Source of the DNA: Burkholderia savannae
Lineage (GTDB): Bacteria; Pseudomonadota; Gammaproteobacteria; Burkholderiales; Burkholderiaceae
Length of the DNA stretch: 64,000 nt
Direction of reading: 5' to 3'
Assembly (NCBI RefSeq): GCF_001524445.2
Contig: NZ_CP013418.1
Span: 2,232,001-2,296,000 of the forward strand
Every line of letters begins with the position of its first letter. Positions within the stretch are counted from its first letter, which is position 1. The notes under the pieces are model-generated. The model ran no database searches, was not told where the DNA came from, and saw only the letters and a list, made by a program, of their open reading frames with translations. Shown here piece after piece: positions 8,254 to 17,488 of this stretch. A program made the position numbers and the translations under genes.

Positions 8254-10950
8254 ATGGATATCAATCACTCGGCCCGTGCGAGGGCGGGGCGCGCTCGCGC
8301 GCGCCTGCCGGTTCTCAAACCACTTCCCGCAGCGGCGTTGCTGGCCAGCATGAGCGTGGCGCAGTGTGCGTCGGCCGCGAGCGATGGCGCATCCGCTTCC
8401 GCGCCGCGGCGCGAGCCGACGGCGACGCTCGCCAGCGCGAGCTTCGATCAGAATTTCCTGCGCTCCGGTTCGGGCGAGACCGTCGATTTGTCCCGGTTCG
8501 CCAACGGTAATCCGCTGCTGCCCGGCGAGTACCGCGTGGACGTCTACGTGGCGGATCGCTTCATCGGCCGAGAAACCGTTACCGTCAAGCAGGGCGACGG
8601 CTCCGAAGGCTCCGACGGCGGCGCCGCGCGCGTCTGCGTGTCGCGCACGCTGTTCGACCGCCTGGCCATCGACCCCGCACAGGTGCCCGCGGACACGCTC
8701 GCGCGGCTGGCCGACGCGGCCGGCTGCGTCAGCATCGAGGCGCTGTCCGACGATGCGCGCGCCAGCCTCGACACAGCGGAGCTGCGTCTCGACGTCAGCC
8801 TGCCGCAGGCGTTGATACGCCGCCATGCGCGAGGCTACGTCGATCCGGCGCTGTGGGATTCGGGCGTCACGGCGGGCATGCTGGGCTACAACGCCACCTT
8901 TTACCGCAGCGAATCCGGCAACCTGACGCAGCAGTCGGCTTACGTCGGCATCAATGCCGGCTTCAACGTCGGCGGCTGGATGTTTCGCCATAGCGGCTCC
9001 TACCAGTGGCGCGAACGCGAACCTTCACGCTACAGCTCGATCCGGACCTACGTGCAGCGCGACATCACGCCGCTGAAGGCGCGCGTGACGTTGGGCGAAT
9101 CCAATACCAGCGGCGAAATCTTCGACACCTTCGCGTTCCGCGGCGTGCAGCTCGCCACCGACGATCAGATGTGGCCGGAGTCGATGCGCGGATACGCGCC
9201 GGTCGTGCGCGGCATCGCGCAAACCAACGCGCGCGTGACGGTGCGCCAGGGCGACGCGGTGCTGTACGAGACCTCGGTTGCGCCGGGCGAATTCGTGATC
9301 GACGATCTGTACCCCACCGGCTACGGCGGCAACCTCGACGTCACGGTGACGGAGGCGGACGGCCGCGTGCAGCAGTTCAAGGTGCCTTACGCGTCGGTCG
9401 CGCAACTGCTGCGCCCCGGCAGGACGCGCTACAGCGTGGTCGCCGGTATGGTGCGGTACGGCGGGTTGAGCTATCTGCCGAGGGTGATTCAGGCAACCGT
9501 GCAGCGAGGCTTGTCCAACAGCTTCACCGCGTATGCGGGAGCCCAGGTCACGAACGACTATGGGGCCGTGCTCGCGGGCGGCGCGTTCAGCACGCCCTTG
9601 GGCGCCTTCGCGCTCGACGTGACCAAGTCGTGGGCGTCGGCCGCCGGCTTCAGGCGCAACGGCACCAGCGTGCGTGCGACGTACAGCAAGCTGATCACCG
9701 CCACCAACAGCAATTTGTCGGTGGCGGCGTACCGCTTCTCGTCGTCGGGCTACATGGACCTGCAAAACGCGCTGCAATACAGCGATCAGGCGCGGCGCGG
9801 CACGCTGAGCGATACCTCGTGGGTGACGAGCAGGCCGCGCAATCGCCTGTCGGTCACGGCAAGCCAGGGCTTCGGCTCGCGTGCCGGCAATCTCTACGTC
9901 AGCGGCTACAGCCAGAACTTCTGGGACCGTTCGGGCAGCGATACCCAGTTCCAGATCGGCTACAGCAACAATTTTCGCGCGCTCGGCTATACGGCTTCGA
10001 TCAGCCGCAGCCGCACGTCGCTTGGGCGGATGGAAAACCTCTACATGCTGTCGCTGTCGGTGCCGCTCGGCGGCAAGTCGCGCGCGCCGACGCTCAACAT
10101 GGCGGTGACCAACGGATCGGACGGCACCAGCGTGCGTTCCACCGTCAACGGCACCGCGCTGAAAGACAGCTCGCTCGATTACAGCGTCGGCGTGACGCGC
10201 AATTCGAGCCGCGACGTCGGCGCCAACGGGTCGGTGCTGTACCGCTCGCACTACAGCGCATTGCAGGGCAGCTTCGATGTGGCCGATCGCTACCGCGCGA
10301 TGTCCGCCGGCGCGAGCGGCATGCTCGTTGCCGATGGCGGCGGCGTCACGGCCTCGCCGTACAACGCGCAGTCGATCGCGATCGTGGAAGCGCCCGCGGC
10401 GGCCGGCGCGCGCGTGCTCGGGTATTCGGCCATCGTGCTCGATCGCAACGGCCATGCGGTGGTGCCGTACCTGAATCCGTACCGGCTCAACGAAGTGTCC
10501 ATCGATCCCAATGGGCTGCCCGACGACGTCGAACTGCTCACGACGCGGCAGCAGGTTGCGCCCCGGAACGGCGCGATCGTCAAGGTTCGCTACGGCACCG
10601 TGGTCGGCCGGCCGGTCCTGATCCGGGGAACGCTGCCTGGCGGCAGCGTGCTGCCGTTCGGCGCGTCCGTGGCCGATCCGGACGGCAACGTGGTCGGCAC
10701 CGTCGGTCAGAGCGGGCGGTTGTACGCGCGCCTCGCCGACGGGCTCGAGAAGCTCGTCGTCAGATGGGGCGAGCGAGACCGCAATGCCTGCACGCTTGCA
10801 TTGCCCGAGCAGGCGCCCGACGCGCCCGACGGCAAGACCGGTCCGCTGAAACATCTGCAGCGTTTCGACGCGGTGTGTCAGCCGTTCTCGACGGACGCCG
10901 ATCAGGCCGCATCGATGCACCCGCGCGCGGCGACGCGGACATCGGGTTGA
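8254..10950 (+). CDS. Outer-membrane fimbrial usher (FimD/PapC family)
   Basis: Usher of 898 aa, a usual family length. After a long Arg-rich signal region come the N-terminal periplasmic domain (ASFDQNFLRSGSGETVDLSRF...PGEYRVDVYV) and the large beta-barrel/plug segment (about 160-680). C-terminal domains follow, with NEVSIDPNGLPDDVEL and the closing cysteine pair (RNACTLALP ... FDAVC). It would form the pore through which chaperone-bound subunits are polymerised. ATG 8254 is the start closest to the signal sequence, and the open frame extends upstream without a better start. Confidence 0.94.
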   Translation: MDINHSARARAGRARARLPVLKPLPAAALLASMSVAQCASAASDGASASAPRREPTATLASASFDQNFLRSGSGETVDLSRFANGNPLLPGEYRVDVYVADRFIGRETVTVKQGDGSEGSDGGAARVCVSRTLFDRLAIDPAQVPADTLARLADAAGCVSIEALSDDARASLDTAELRLDVSLPQALIRRHARGYVDPALWDSGVTAGMLGYNATFYRSESGNLTQQSAYVGINAGFNVGGWMFRHSGSYQWREREPSRYSSIRTYVQRDITPLKARVTLGESNTSGEIFDTFAFRGVQLATDDQMWPESMRGYAPVVRGIAQTNARVTVRQGDAVLYETSVAPGEFVIDDLYPTGYGGNLDVTVTEADGRVQQFKVPYASVAQLLRPGRTRYSVVAGMVRYGGLSYLPRVIQATVQRGLSNSFTAYAGAQVTNDYGAVLAGGAFSTPLGAFALDVTKSWASAAGFRRNGTSVRATYSKLITATNSNLSVAAYRFSSSGYMDLQNALQYSDQARRGTLSDTSWVTSRPRNRLSVTASQGFGSRAGNLYVSGYSQNFWDRSGSDTQFQIGYSNNFRALGYTASISRSRTSLGRMENLYMLSLSVPLGGKSRAPTLNMAVTNGSDGTSVRSTVNGTALKDSSLDYSVGVTRNSSRDVGANGSVLYRSHYSALQGSFDVADRYRAMSAGASGMLVADGGGVTASPYNAQSIAIVEAPAAAGARVLGYSAIVLDRNGHAVVPYLNPYRLNEVSIDPNGLPDDVELLTTRQQVAPRNGAIVKVRYGTVVGRPVLIRGTLPGGSVLPFGASVADPDGNVVGTVGQSGRLYARLADGLEKLVVRWGERDRNACTLALPEQAPDAPDGKTGPLKHLQRFDAVCQPFSTDADQAASMHPRAATRTSG

Positions 10951-11016
10951 CCGTGCGCTCCCGCGGCGGAGATTGCCGCGCGCATGGCGTTTTCTCACGA
11001 TGATGAAAGGACGATT

Positions 11017-12069
11017 GTGATCAAGGAATACACACTGAAGCTTGGGCGCACGTCGATGCGGCGCCTGCTGCCGTGGGTGGCGCTGAGCCTGCTCTGCGCC
11101 GGCGCGGCGCACGCGACGCAGAACTGTTCGGTAGGCAGCGGCGAAAGCGTCGTGCTGCTCGATTTGACCCAGAAAATCCTGGTGCCGGAAGACGCGCCGA
11201 TCGGCACCGTGCTGATGAGCGCCCACGGCGTCAGCCGTACGGCTCAATGCATGCTGAACGTCACGTATCCGTTGACGAGCGAGTACGCGTACGTGCGTCG
11301 TCCCGATCTGACCACCAGCAACAGGATCGGCAGCGGCCTCGCGATCTACGTGACCTACAACGGCGACCGCGGCAATTCCGCGGCCAACTGGAAGACCGAC
11401 GTGCTGGTCGACTCGGCGGTCAAGAGCGTTTCGGTGCCGTTCACGGTGGACATCGAACTCGTGAAGATCGGGGAGACGCCCACGAGCTCCGACACCAAGC
11501 TGCCGAGCAACTACGTGCACGTGCTCAGCGTGGCGGACCCGAACCAGAACTTGCTGGCCCAGGGCGGCAACGCGATGTACTTCATCAGAGGACTGCAAGA
11601 TGTCGTGGTGTTTACCAAGAGCACGTGCTCGGTTGTCGGAGACGCCAATCCCGTCGTCAATCTCGGCACGTTCGCGGCCAATGGCCGCTCGGGCCTCGGC
11701 TCCGGCATCGGTTCGACATCGCCGTCGCGGGATTTCATGCTGGAGCTCGACTGCAAGCAGGGCAATACTGGCGCGTTTTCGGTCGCGCTGACGTTGGACG
11801 GCCAGACCGCATCAGGCTATGACAGCGCCGGTGTGCTGGCGCTGTCGGCGCAGGCGGGCGCGGCGACCGGCGTCGGCGTGCAGGTGCTGAAAGGCGATTC
11901 CGGCTCTCAGACGGCCGTGCAGTTCGGTTCTGCCTGGGACGTCACCTCGCGATGGCAATCGGACGGACGAATCCAGCTTCCGTTTTCGGCGCGCTATTAC
12001 CAAACCGCCGACACCATCACGCCCGGCCCCGCCAACGCCACGGCGACTTACACCATCAGCTACATGTAG
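11017..12069 (+). CDS. Fimbrial tip adhesin / minor pilin
   Basis: Two-domain fimbrial adhesin, about 350 aa. A signal peptide (RRLLPWVALSLLCAGAAHA) is followed by an N-terminal lectin-like domain (about 38-210) with cysteines at NCSVG and QCMLN. A C-terminal pilin domain (CSVVGDANPVVNLGTF ... LDCKQG ... TISYM) supplies the groove for strand exchange. The GTG at 11017 has AAAGGA 5 nt upstream and is preferred to the in-frame ATG at 10984, which lacks one. It is the last gene of the fimbrial operon, and the order pilin-chaperone-usher-adhesin is complete. Confidence 0.85.
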   Translation: MIKEYTLKLGRTSMRRLLPWVALSLLCAGAAHATQNCSVGSGESVVLLDLTQKILVPEDAPIGTVLMSAHGVSRTAQCMLNVTYPLTSEYAYVRRPDLTTSNRIGSGLAIYVTYNGDRGNSAANWKTDVLVDSAVKSVSVPFTVDIELVKIGETPTSSDTKLPSNYVHVLSVADPNQNLLAQGGNAMYFIRGLQDVVVFTKSTCSVVGDANPVVNLGTFAANGRSGLGSGIGSTSPSRDFMLELDCKQGNTGAFSVALTLDGQTASGYDSAGVLALSAQAGAATGVGVQVLKGDSGSQTAVQFGSAWDVTSRWQSDGRIQLPFSARYYQTADTITPGPANATATYTISYM

Positions 12070-12088
12070 CCTCCACGCCCTTCACCGC

Positions 12089-12114
12089 GCTATCCGGCGA
12101 CGTGGTCGGATAGC
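12089..12114 (+). terminator. Possible end-of-operon hairpin after the fimbrial genes
   Basis: GCTATCCG (12089-12096) pairs perfectly with CGGATAGC (12107-12114); flanking CCGCG/CGCGG extends it with a bulge. There is no T-run, so Rho-independent action is doubtful. Confidence 0.4.
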
Positions 12115-12359
12115 CGCGGCGGCGATAGCCAGGCCGCGTTTTCGACGCGACGGAGCGCGCGTAATCACATCGCCGCCGCGTGAGCTTCTTTCGCATTTGG
12201 GCTGCTTTCGGAGAAGAACCGGTCATCCCTCGTTTCCCCGTCATGCCGGACAAGACGAGAACGCATGGCATCCGCCCATCCGCCCATCCGGGCGCGAAGC
12301 GGTACGGCCGTGCAATGAGCGGCAGGCTTGACGGCAAGGTTCGCCAGGGAGGATCGGAT

Positions 12360-12388
12360 TTGTATTCGCCTGTACCGAACATTACAAT
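12360..12388 (+). promoter_or_regulatory. Sigma70-like promoter for the hydrolase gene
   Basis: TTGTAT (12360-12365), a 17-nt spacer and TACAAT (12383-12388) form a good -35/-10 pair in otherwise GC-rich DNA, 116 nt ahead of the hydrolase start. Confidence 0.5.
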
Positions 12389-12504
12389 TTGGGACCGACT
12401 CCAGCTCGGCTTTCGCATTGTCCGGGTGCGAAGCGCCGGGTGCGCGCACGATCCGATTCCGTAATTGGACCGTGATTCATGCATCAATTCGCTCTGCGAA
12501 GCCT

Positions 12505-14160
12505 ATGTCCCATTCATCGAACATGATGCGTCGATTCCGAATGGCTCGAGCCGCGCGCTTCGTGCTGCTTGCTCTCGCCCTGCTGGCCGCCCTGCTCCTC
12601 GCGCTGCGCGCCTACGATGTTCGCAACGGGCCCGCGCTCGAACCCTGGCATACCTTCGTGCCGGACGAACTCGACGTCGAGCAACTCGACCGGAGCGGTT
12701 GGGACGGCTATTTGCGTCGCGAGGACGCTCTGTTCGAACAAGTCAAAACGCAAGTGAGCGAGCGCTTGCCGCCGGAGGCGCGCGTGCCTTCGAATCGTTA
12801 TTTCGAAGGCAGTCCGATCTATCCGCCGCACTTCGAGCACGATTGGAACCGTTCTTACGAAATGCTGCCGGCCGGCAAGCCTGTCGGCGCGGTCGTGTTG
12901 CTGCACGGCCTGACGGATTCGCCATATAGCCTGCGCCACATCGCGCGGCATTATGTCGAGCGCGGTTTCGTGGCGGTGGGCATCCGGCTTCCGGGTCACG
13001 GCACGGTTCCCGCGGGCCTGTCGAACGTCGATTGGGAAACGTGGATGGCGGCGACTCGGCTTGCCGTGCGCGAGGCGCAGCGCCGCGCCGGCCCCGGCAA
13101 CCCGATTCATCTCGTCGGCTTTTCCAATGGCGGCGCGCTGGCGATGAAATATGCGCTCGACAGCCTCGAGGACAGTCGTCTTGCCCGTCCCGCGCGCATC
13201 ATCCTGGTTTCGCCGATGGTCGGCATCACTCGCTATGCGAGGTTTGCCGGTCTCGCGGCGCTTCCCGCGCTGCTGCCGCCATTTGAGAGGGCCGCGTGGC
13301 TCGGCATCGTGCCGGAGTTCAATCCGTTCAAGTACAACTCGTTTCCGGTCAACGGGGCGCGCCAGTCGCATCGCCTCACCAGCGCGCTGCAGCAACAGAT
13401 CGCGCGCCTCGCGCGCGCGGGCAGGCTGGACGGACTTCCTCCCGTACTGACTTTCCAGTCGGTGCTTGATTTCACGGTCAGCACCCGGGCGATTGTCAGG
13501 CGGCTCTATGCGATGCTTCCCGACAACGGCAGCGAACTGGTGGTGTTCGACGTCAATCGGCGCGCGAAATTCGGCGCGCTGATCGATCCGGCATCGACAC
13601 GGGAACTGTCCAGGATACTGCCGACGTTGCCGGTGAACTACCGGCTCACGACGATCGGCAACGCCGCGGACAAACCGGAGGCGGCGCATGGGGGCGTGGT
13701 CGAGCGCACCGTCGAGCCGGGCGATATGGGAGATGCGGGAGATGCGGGCACGCACTTCCGTGATCTGGGGCTCCCCTATCCGCCGCAGATTTTCTCGCTG
13801 TCGCACGTGGCGCTGCCGTTTCCGCCCGATGACGCGCTTTACGGCTCGCAACCGGCGAATGCGGACAACCCGCGATACGGCGTTTCGCTCGGTGCGCTCG
13901 TGCCGCGCGGCGAGCGGGGCGTGTTGACGATCAGCCTCGATTCCATGTTCAGGATTTCGTCGAATCCGTTCTTTTCCTATCTGCTTGCCCGCATCGACGA
14001 TGCGATTGCCACACCGGCGCGCGTGATCGGCGTTCGGCCCGACGCGACACGGCGCGCGAAAGCTCCGAACGCGATCGCATCGACGGAGCCGGACCCGGAA
14101 TTCGAGGACATGCAGCGACGGGTGGTCGACCTCGAACTGGAACCCGCGACCATTCCCTGA
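12505..14160 (+). CDS. Membrane-anchored alpha/beta hydrolase
   Basis: Serine hydrolase of about 551 aa. An N-terminal signal-anchor helix (ARFVLLALALLAALLLAL) precedes an alpha/beta-hydrolase core. The core shows VVLLHGLTDSP (oxyanion region), RLPGHG, and the nucleophile elbow GFSNGG with Ser near residue 207. The late segment FSLSHVALPF probably supplies the catalytic histidine. Its role (esterase or lipase-like) and substrate are unknown. Start choice is weak: ATGs at 12505, 12523 and 12526 and a GTG at 12472 are all in frame and none has a strong ribosome site. It appears monocistronic. Confidence 0.82.
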   Translation: MSHSSNMMRRFRMARAARFVLLALALLAALLLALRAYDVRNGPALEPWHTFVPDELDVEQLDRSGWDGYLRREDALFEQVKTQVSERLPPEARVPSNRYFEGSPIYPPHFEHDWNRSYEMLPAGKPVGAVVLLHGLTDSPYSLRHIARHYVERGFVAVGIRLPGHGTVPAGLSNVDWETWMAATRLAVREAQRRAGPGNPIHLVGFSNGGALAMKYALDSLEDSRLARPARIILVSPMVGITRYARFAGLAALPALLPPFERAAWLGIVPEFNPFKYNSFPVNGARQSHRLTSALQQQIARLARAGRLDGLPPVLTFQSVLDFTVSTRAIVRRLYAMLPDNGSELVVFDVNRRAKFGALIDPASTRELSRILPTLPVNYRLTTIGNAADKPEAAHGGVVERTVEPGDMGDAGDAGTHFRDLGLPYPPQIFSLSHVALPFPPDDALYGSQPANADNPRYGVSLGALVPRGERGVLTISLDSMFRISSNPFFSYLLARIDDAIATPARVIGVRPDATRRAKAPNAIASTEPDPEFEDMQRRVVDLELEPATIP

Positions 14161-14934
14161 TCGCGCGCGGTCATGCGGCGGCCGTCCTGCACGGGCGAGC
14201 CGCCCGGCGCTTCCGCCACCTGAATGCACAAGAGACTCGGCGCGATGAATCCGAGCGTCATTTCCGCGCATGCCGAGGCGATTGACGCCCTGTCGCTATC
14301 GACCTGCGTCGCGATGGTGATGTTCGCGCTCGGCAAGCCGAGGGTTGGTGCCGTCGCGCTTTTCTCGATCGCCGCGCTACCGTTTCGCATGGAGCTCGCC
14401 GCGCCACACGGCGCGGCCCCCCCAACGTGCCGAATCACGATGCGTCGGGCGCAGCGAGCGAACGAAGTTGACAGTTGCTGCGTACCTTTTTTGAGCGTTC
14501 CTTGGGGCGTGCAGCCCGGTCGCGCGGAGCCTTCGTCATGAGGAACGCATACCGTCAATCTTCGGGCAAGCGAACCGACTTTTTCGAAATACTTCGATTC
14601 TCGAATTTCTTACATTTGAATAACCTAGGCTGGGTTCACGTCGTCCAGGTCGCGATCGTCAGGCGGCGGCTACGCGCCGTACGACCGCAATCGGCAAAAC
14701 TCTTCCGGGCTTCATCTCGACCATCCATCTTGCTTCGAACCGGGAAGGCGCGGCATGCGAGCGCACCGCCGGGCAAATGGTGCGAGTTTGGCGCTGCGTT
14801 TGACGACATGCGACATCTCGCCACCGTATGACGCGAACCAATTATCTTGCCGCCGAGATGAAATCTCGTGGGAGATGGATTGTCATCGGGTTATGGAAAA
14901 CAAGGCGGGGTTTGAAAAATCAGAGTGTGACGAA
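14161..14934. other. Intergenic with a low-GC core
   Basis: About 775 nt with no supported gene. The part around 14570-14640 is markedly AT-richer than its surroundings and lies upstream of the H-NS-family gene, so it may hold its promoter; no clear -35/-10 pair is assigned. Confidence 0.5.
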
Positions 14935-15246
14935 ATGAACGCGTATCAACGATTTAAAGAGCTGAAAATCGAGCTCGAGGCACGTTTGGCCGAGGAGCGA
15001 GCGGCGGCTAGAGAGGCTGTTCTCGCGGAGATAAGGTCTTGTGTCGGCGAGTTTGGTTTTTCCCCGGACGACATATTTTCCGCTGACGGGCAACGTGGCA
15101 GGCGAAAGATTCGGGCCAGATATTATGACCCCGTCAGTGGAGCGACATGGTCGGGAGCAGGGCGTGAGCCAACGTGGATTCGCGGCAAGGATCGAACGCA
15201 ATTTGAATTGCGGTGCAGCGGTACCGATGGGCAAGACGCGTCTTGA
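14935..15246 (+). CDS. H-NS-family nucleoid-associated protein
   Basis: DNA-binding protein of 103 aa. An N-terminal coiled-coil oligomerisation region (ELKIELEARLAEERAAAREAV) precedes the H-NS/StpA C-terminal DNA-binding motif, visible as YYDPVSGATWSGAGREPTW followed by IRGKDRTQFEL. The start at 14935 gives the standard family N-terminus; an in-frame ATG at 14893 would add 14 residues. Base composition is lower in GC than its neighbours. Burkholderia encode several H-NS paralogues, and copies within accessory islands often silence AT-rich foreign DNA. A link to the adjacent secretion/fimbrial island is inference from position. Confidence 0.85.
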   Translation: MNAYQRFKELKIELEARLAEERAAAREAVLAEIRSCVGEFGFSPDDIFSADGQRGRRKIRARYYDPVSGATWSGAGREPTWIRGKDRTQFELRCSGTDGQDAS

Positions 15247-15593
15247 ATCCGCGCGTACACGCGGCCTGATGCACGATGCAGATCTCGGAGCCGCCGCCGG
15301 CGAACACGTTGAATCACGCCGCCCGATAGGGGTGATGCCGCCGCTGGCGGCGTGACGACGCAGTTGCAGGAGCGCATGGCCGGCGCATTCCGCGCATGCC
15401 GAAAGAGCAGCGAAATCGGCGCGCGACTCGCGCGTCAAGCGACCGATGCGGCAGTTGATTCCTGCCTTCCTGTACACGCGATGTGCGCGACACGCGACGG
15501 CGATCCGGACTTGAGGCGACTTTCACCGGAAGTCGACGGCGAATGATGTCGATGCGCGGCGCGCGCCGTCGAGGCCGCTTTCGCCGCTCTTCG
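15247..15593. other. Intergenic, H-NS-like gene to LRAT gene
   Basis: About 350 nt between two convergent genes. Nothing recognised. Confidence 0.5.
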
Positions 15594-16100
15594 TCAAGCG
15601 TGCGCCGCGGCCACGCGGGCTTCGGCGGCGAGGCCGTCCGCGGCGGCGCGCCATCCATGTGCGAGCCGGCAAGCGATCATCAGGAAGAGCACGGCCAGCG
15701 CGCGCGCGGGATTGCGAATGCACGCGTCGACCTGTTCGCTTCGGCTTTGCCCGAACACGCACCACAAACAGAAGTGCTCGCAATTGTTGGAGAGCAGCCG
15801 GTAATCGCGCTCCCCGAGGCGCGACGTCGCACGATCGACGACATCCGGGCCGGCATAGGCCGCCGATGGATGCGACACGACTTCGACGCCGAAGCCCGCC
15901 GCGAATTGCTCGATCGACACGATCTCGACGGGGCCGCCGCGGAGTTTGCCGGAAAGGCCGGCGTAGTGAACCACGTCGCCGTTTCCGATATAGATGCCGT
16001 GGTGCGCATAGCCGACGCGTTTCGTCACCAGATGCGCGCCGCTCGGAAGACCGAGTTCGGCCGCGCCGCCTGCGGATTTCGGTCGAATGTGCTGGCTCAT
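15594..16100 (-). CDS. LRAT-domain (NlpC/P60-superfamily) protein with C-terminal membrane helix
   Basis: Protein of 168 aa with the lecithin:retinol acyltransferase fold. The N-terminal part has GAHLVTKRVGYAHHGIYIGNGDVVHY with the conserved His. The catalytic Cys lies in LLSNNCEHFCLWCVFG, the NCEHF signature of the family. A hydrophobic helix (ALAVLFLMIACRLAHGW) near the C-terminus would tether it to a membrane, as in eukaryotic H-rev107/LRAT proteins. Such proteins act as thiol acyltransferases or phospholipases, but the bacterial substrate is unknown. It is single-gene, convergent with the H-NS-like gene. Confidence 0.83.
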   Translation of the reverse strand: MSQHIRPKSAGGAAELGLPSGAHLVTKRVGYAHHGIYIGNGDVVHYAGLSGKLRGGPVEIVSIEQFAAGFGVEVVSHPSAAYAGPDVVDRATSRLGERDYRLLSNNCEHFCLWCVFGQSRSEQVDACIRNPARALAVLFLMIACRLAHGWRAAADGLAAEARVAAAHA

Positions 16101-16692
16101 CGCGCGCTCCTGACGATCGCGAAGCCGTTCGTCGCGGCCGACGCGGCGGCCGGAACGTCAGCCCGACGCCGCGTGAGCGCCGAACGCTTCGCTTGCTGTC
16201 ACGGTTTCAGTATTGGCGGCGCGGCGGCGCGTCTCAATCATCCTGGTCGGAGATCGTTGTCCGATGAGTGCGCGAGATGTCGGAAATATCCGACATCGGC
16301 GAGAGGATTCGCCGACACTCGAACACGTGTCGGACATGCGCGGCGAGAATCGGCGAATTGCATTGCATGGGTTCGGCCGCGCACGGTTTCGCCGGAGGCG
16401 GCCGGCGTGCTTGCACTTGCCCGACCGACCCGGCGGATGGAGGCAGGCAAGCGAATCGAGCCCGATCGATATGCTTCGCGTCGTGACGATGCGCCCGGGT
16501 CCCGCGCGTGCGCGCGACGAGCGACGGACGACGCCGGGCGCTTCCGTGCCGACCCCGCCGCCGAGATTCGTCACGGCGATCGTCGATTGCGCCGGCACGG
16601 CGCCATGCGGCGAGCCGATCAAGCGCGCAAGTTCTGCGCACCCGATCGGTGGCGATACGGCAAGCGCGGCGCGTGCGCCACGCGCCGGCGAT
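16101..16692. other. Intergenic, no gene recognised
   Basis: About 590 nt. Only overlapping arginine-rich open frames on both strands, which look like composition artefacts. A small palindrome (TCGGAAATATCCGA) lies near 16281. Confidence 0.5.
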
Positions 16693-17040
16693 TCAGAACG
16701 CAACCTGCAGCACGACGTCGAACGCGAGCACGAGCGCCGAGCAGATGATGCCGAGCGTGAGATTCGATAGCCGATGCTCGACGTCCGGATGCCGGCCGAT
16801 CCACGCGATGATGAAGAACAGCCCGTCGAGGACGACTTGCAGCGCGAACACGATCAGCATCAGCGTGAATTCGTAGCCCGCCTGCGACAGCTCGCTGAAA
16901 TGCCAGCCGTGCCGGCTGACCCAGTATGCGACGCGGTACGCTTCGTAGCCCGCGAGAAGCAGCGGGAACAGGTAGGAGACGAAATAGGTCGGCACCGTCG
17001 CATGCCGGAGTTCGGGAAAGAAATGATGTCCGGTCCGCAT
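16693..17040 (-). CDS. Small integral membrane protein, unknown function
   Basis: A 115-aa protein with three predicted membrane helices: about 17-37 (TYFVSYLFPLLLAGYEAY), 55-80 (FTLMLIVFALQVVLDGLFFII) and 93-114 (LTLGIICSALVLAFDVVLQV). No family is recognised. GGAGG lies 6 nt before the ATG at 17040, and the longer frame upstream is low-complexity Arg-rich and rejected. A perfect FNR-type inverted repeat (17122-17135) sits 82 nt upstream, suggesting oxygen-responsive control. Confidence 0.78.
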   Translation of the reverse strand: MRTGHHFFPELRHATVPTYFVSYLFPLLLAGYEAYRVAYWVSRHGWHFSELSQAGYEFTLMLIVFALQVVLDGLFFIIAWIGRHPDVEHRLSNLTLGIICSALVLAFDVVLQVAF

Positions 17041-17488
17041 GATGGCCTCCGATCCGTGAATGCGCGCGCATCCCGCGATGCCGCTCACGGTTTCAGGGTA
17101 TGCATTCCGACAAAGCGCCGATTGACGTGCGTCAATCGGCCGCCACGGCCGCGCGTGCGCGCGCATCGGGTGGGTTCGGCGCGTTGCCCGCAGACGGGCT
17201 GCATCGTCGGTCGCAATCCGCGTCGTGCGGCCTGCCGTGCGCCGCAACGCTTGCGACGCGGGACGAATGCGCGCGAAGAGCGGCGGGCGGGCGATGCCCG
17301 CTCGAACGCGGCGTTCGCGAGCAAGGCGCTTGCCTCGGGGCAGGGCATCGGCCGGGACCGTGCGATGCGCGTCGTGTGCGTGCTCGGGCGGCGCGCCGAA
17401 TCGGCGGTCGAGCCGAGTGCGAGGCCGCGCGAACGGCGGCGGCGGCCGTCGTCGGGCATCTCATTCGTTCGGACCGCTGCGCGACGAG
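17041..17488. other. Intergenic between membrane protein and ald
   Basis: About 450 nt with no supported gene; contains the FNR-type inverted repeat at 17117-17140. Confidence 0.5.
17117..17140. promoter_or_regulatory. Candidate FNR/ANR/DNR-type box
   Basis: A perfect 10-bp inverted repeat with a 4-nt centre; the core TTGAC-GTGC-GTCAA (17122-17135) resembles the TTGAT-N4-ATCAA class recognised by FNR-family regulators. It lies upstream of the membrane protein gene at 17040 and nothing else on the + strand is close. An FNR protein with the matching recognition helix is encoded at 30987-31742. Confidence 0.55.

Larger units (their letters stand above)
12070..12504. other. Intergenic, fimbrial operon to hydrolase
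   Basis: About 435 nt with no convincing gene. It holds the hairpin at 12089-12114 and a sigma70-like promoter at 12360-12388. Confidence 0.6.

Noticed and set aside
9025..11598. 857-codon open frame on the - strand opposite the usher and adhesin
   Set aside because: Same biased composition, no start signal, and the + strand frames contain full usher and adhesin motifs.
16158..16703. 181-codon - strand frame and overlapping + strand frames between LRAT and membrane protein genes
   Set aside because: All are Arg/Ser-rich without ribosome sites; no evidence of coding.
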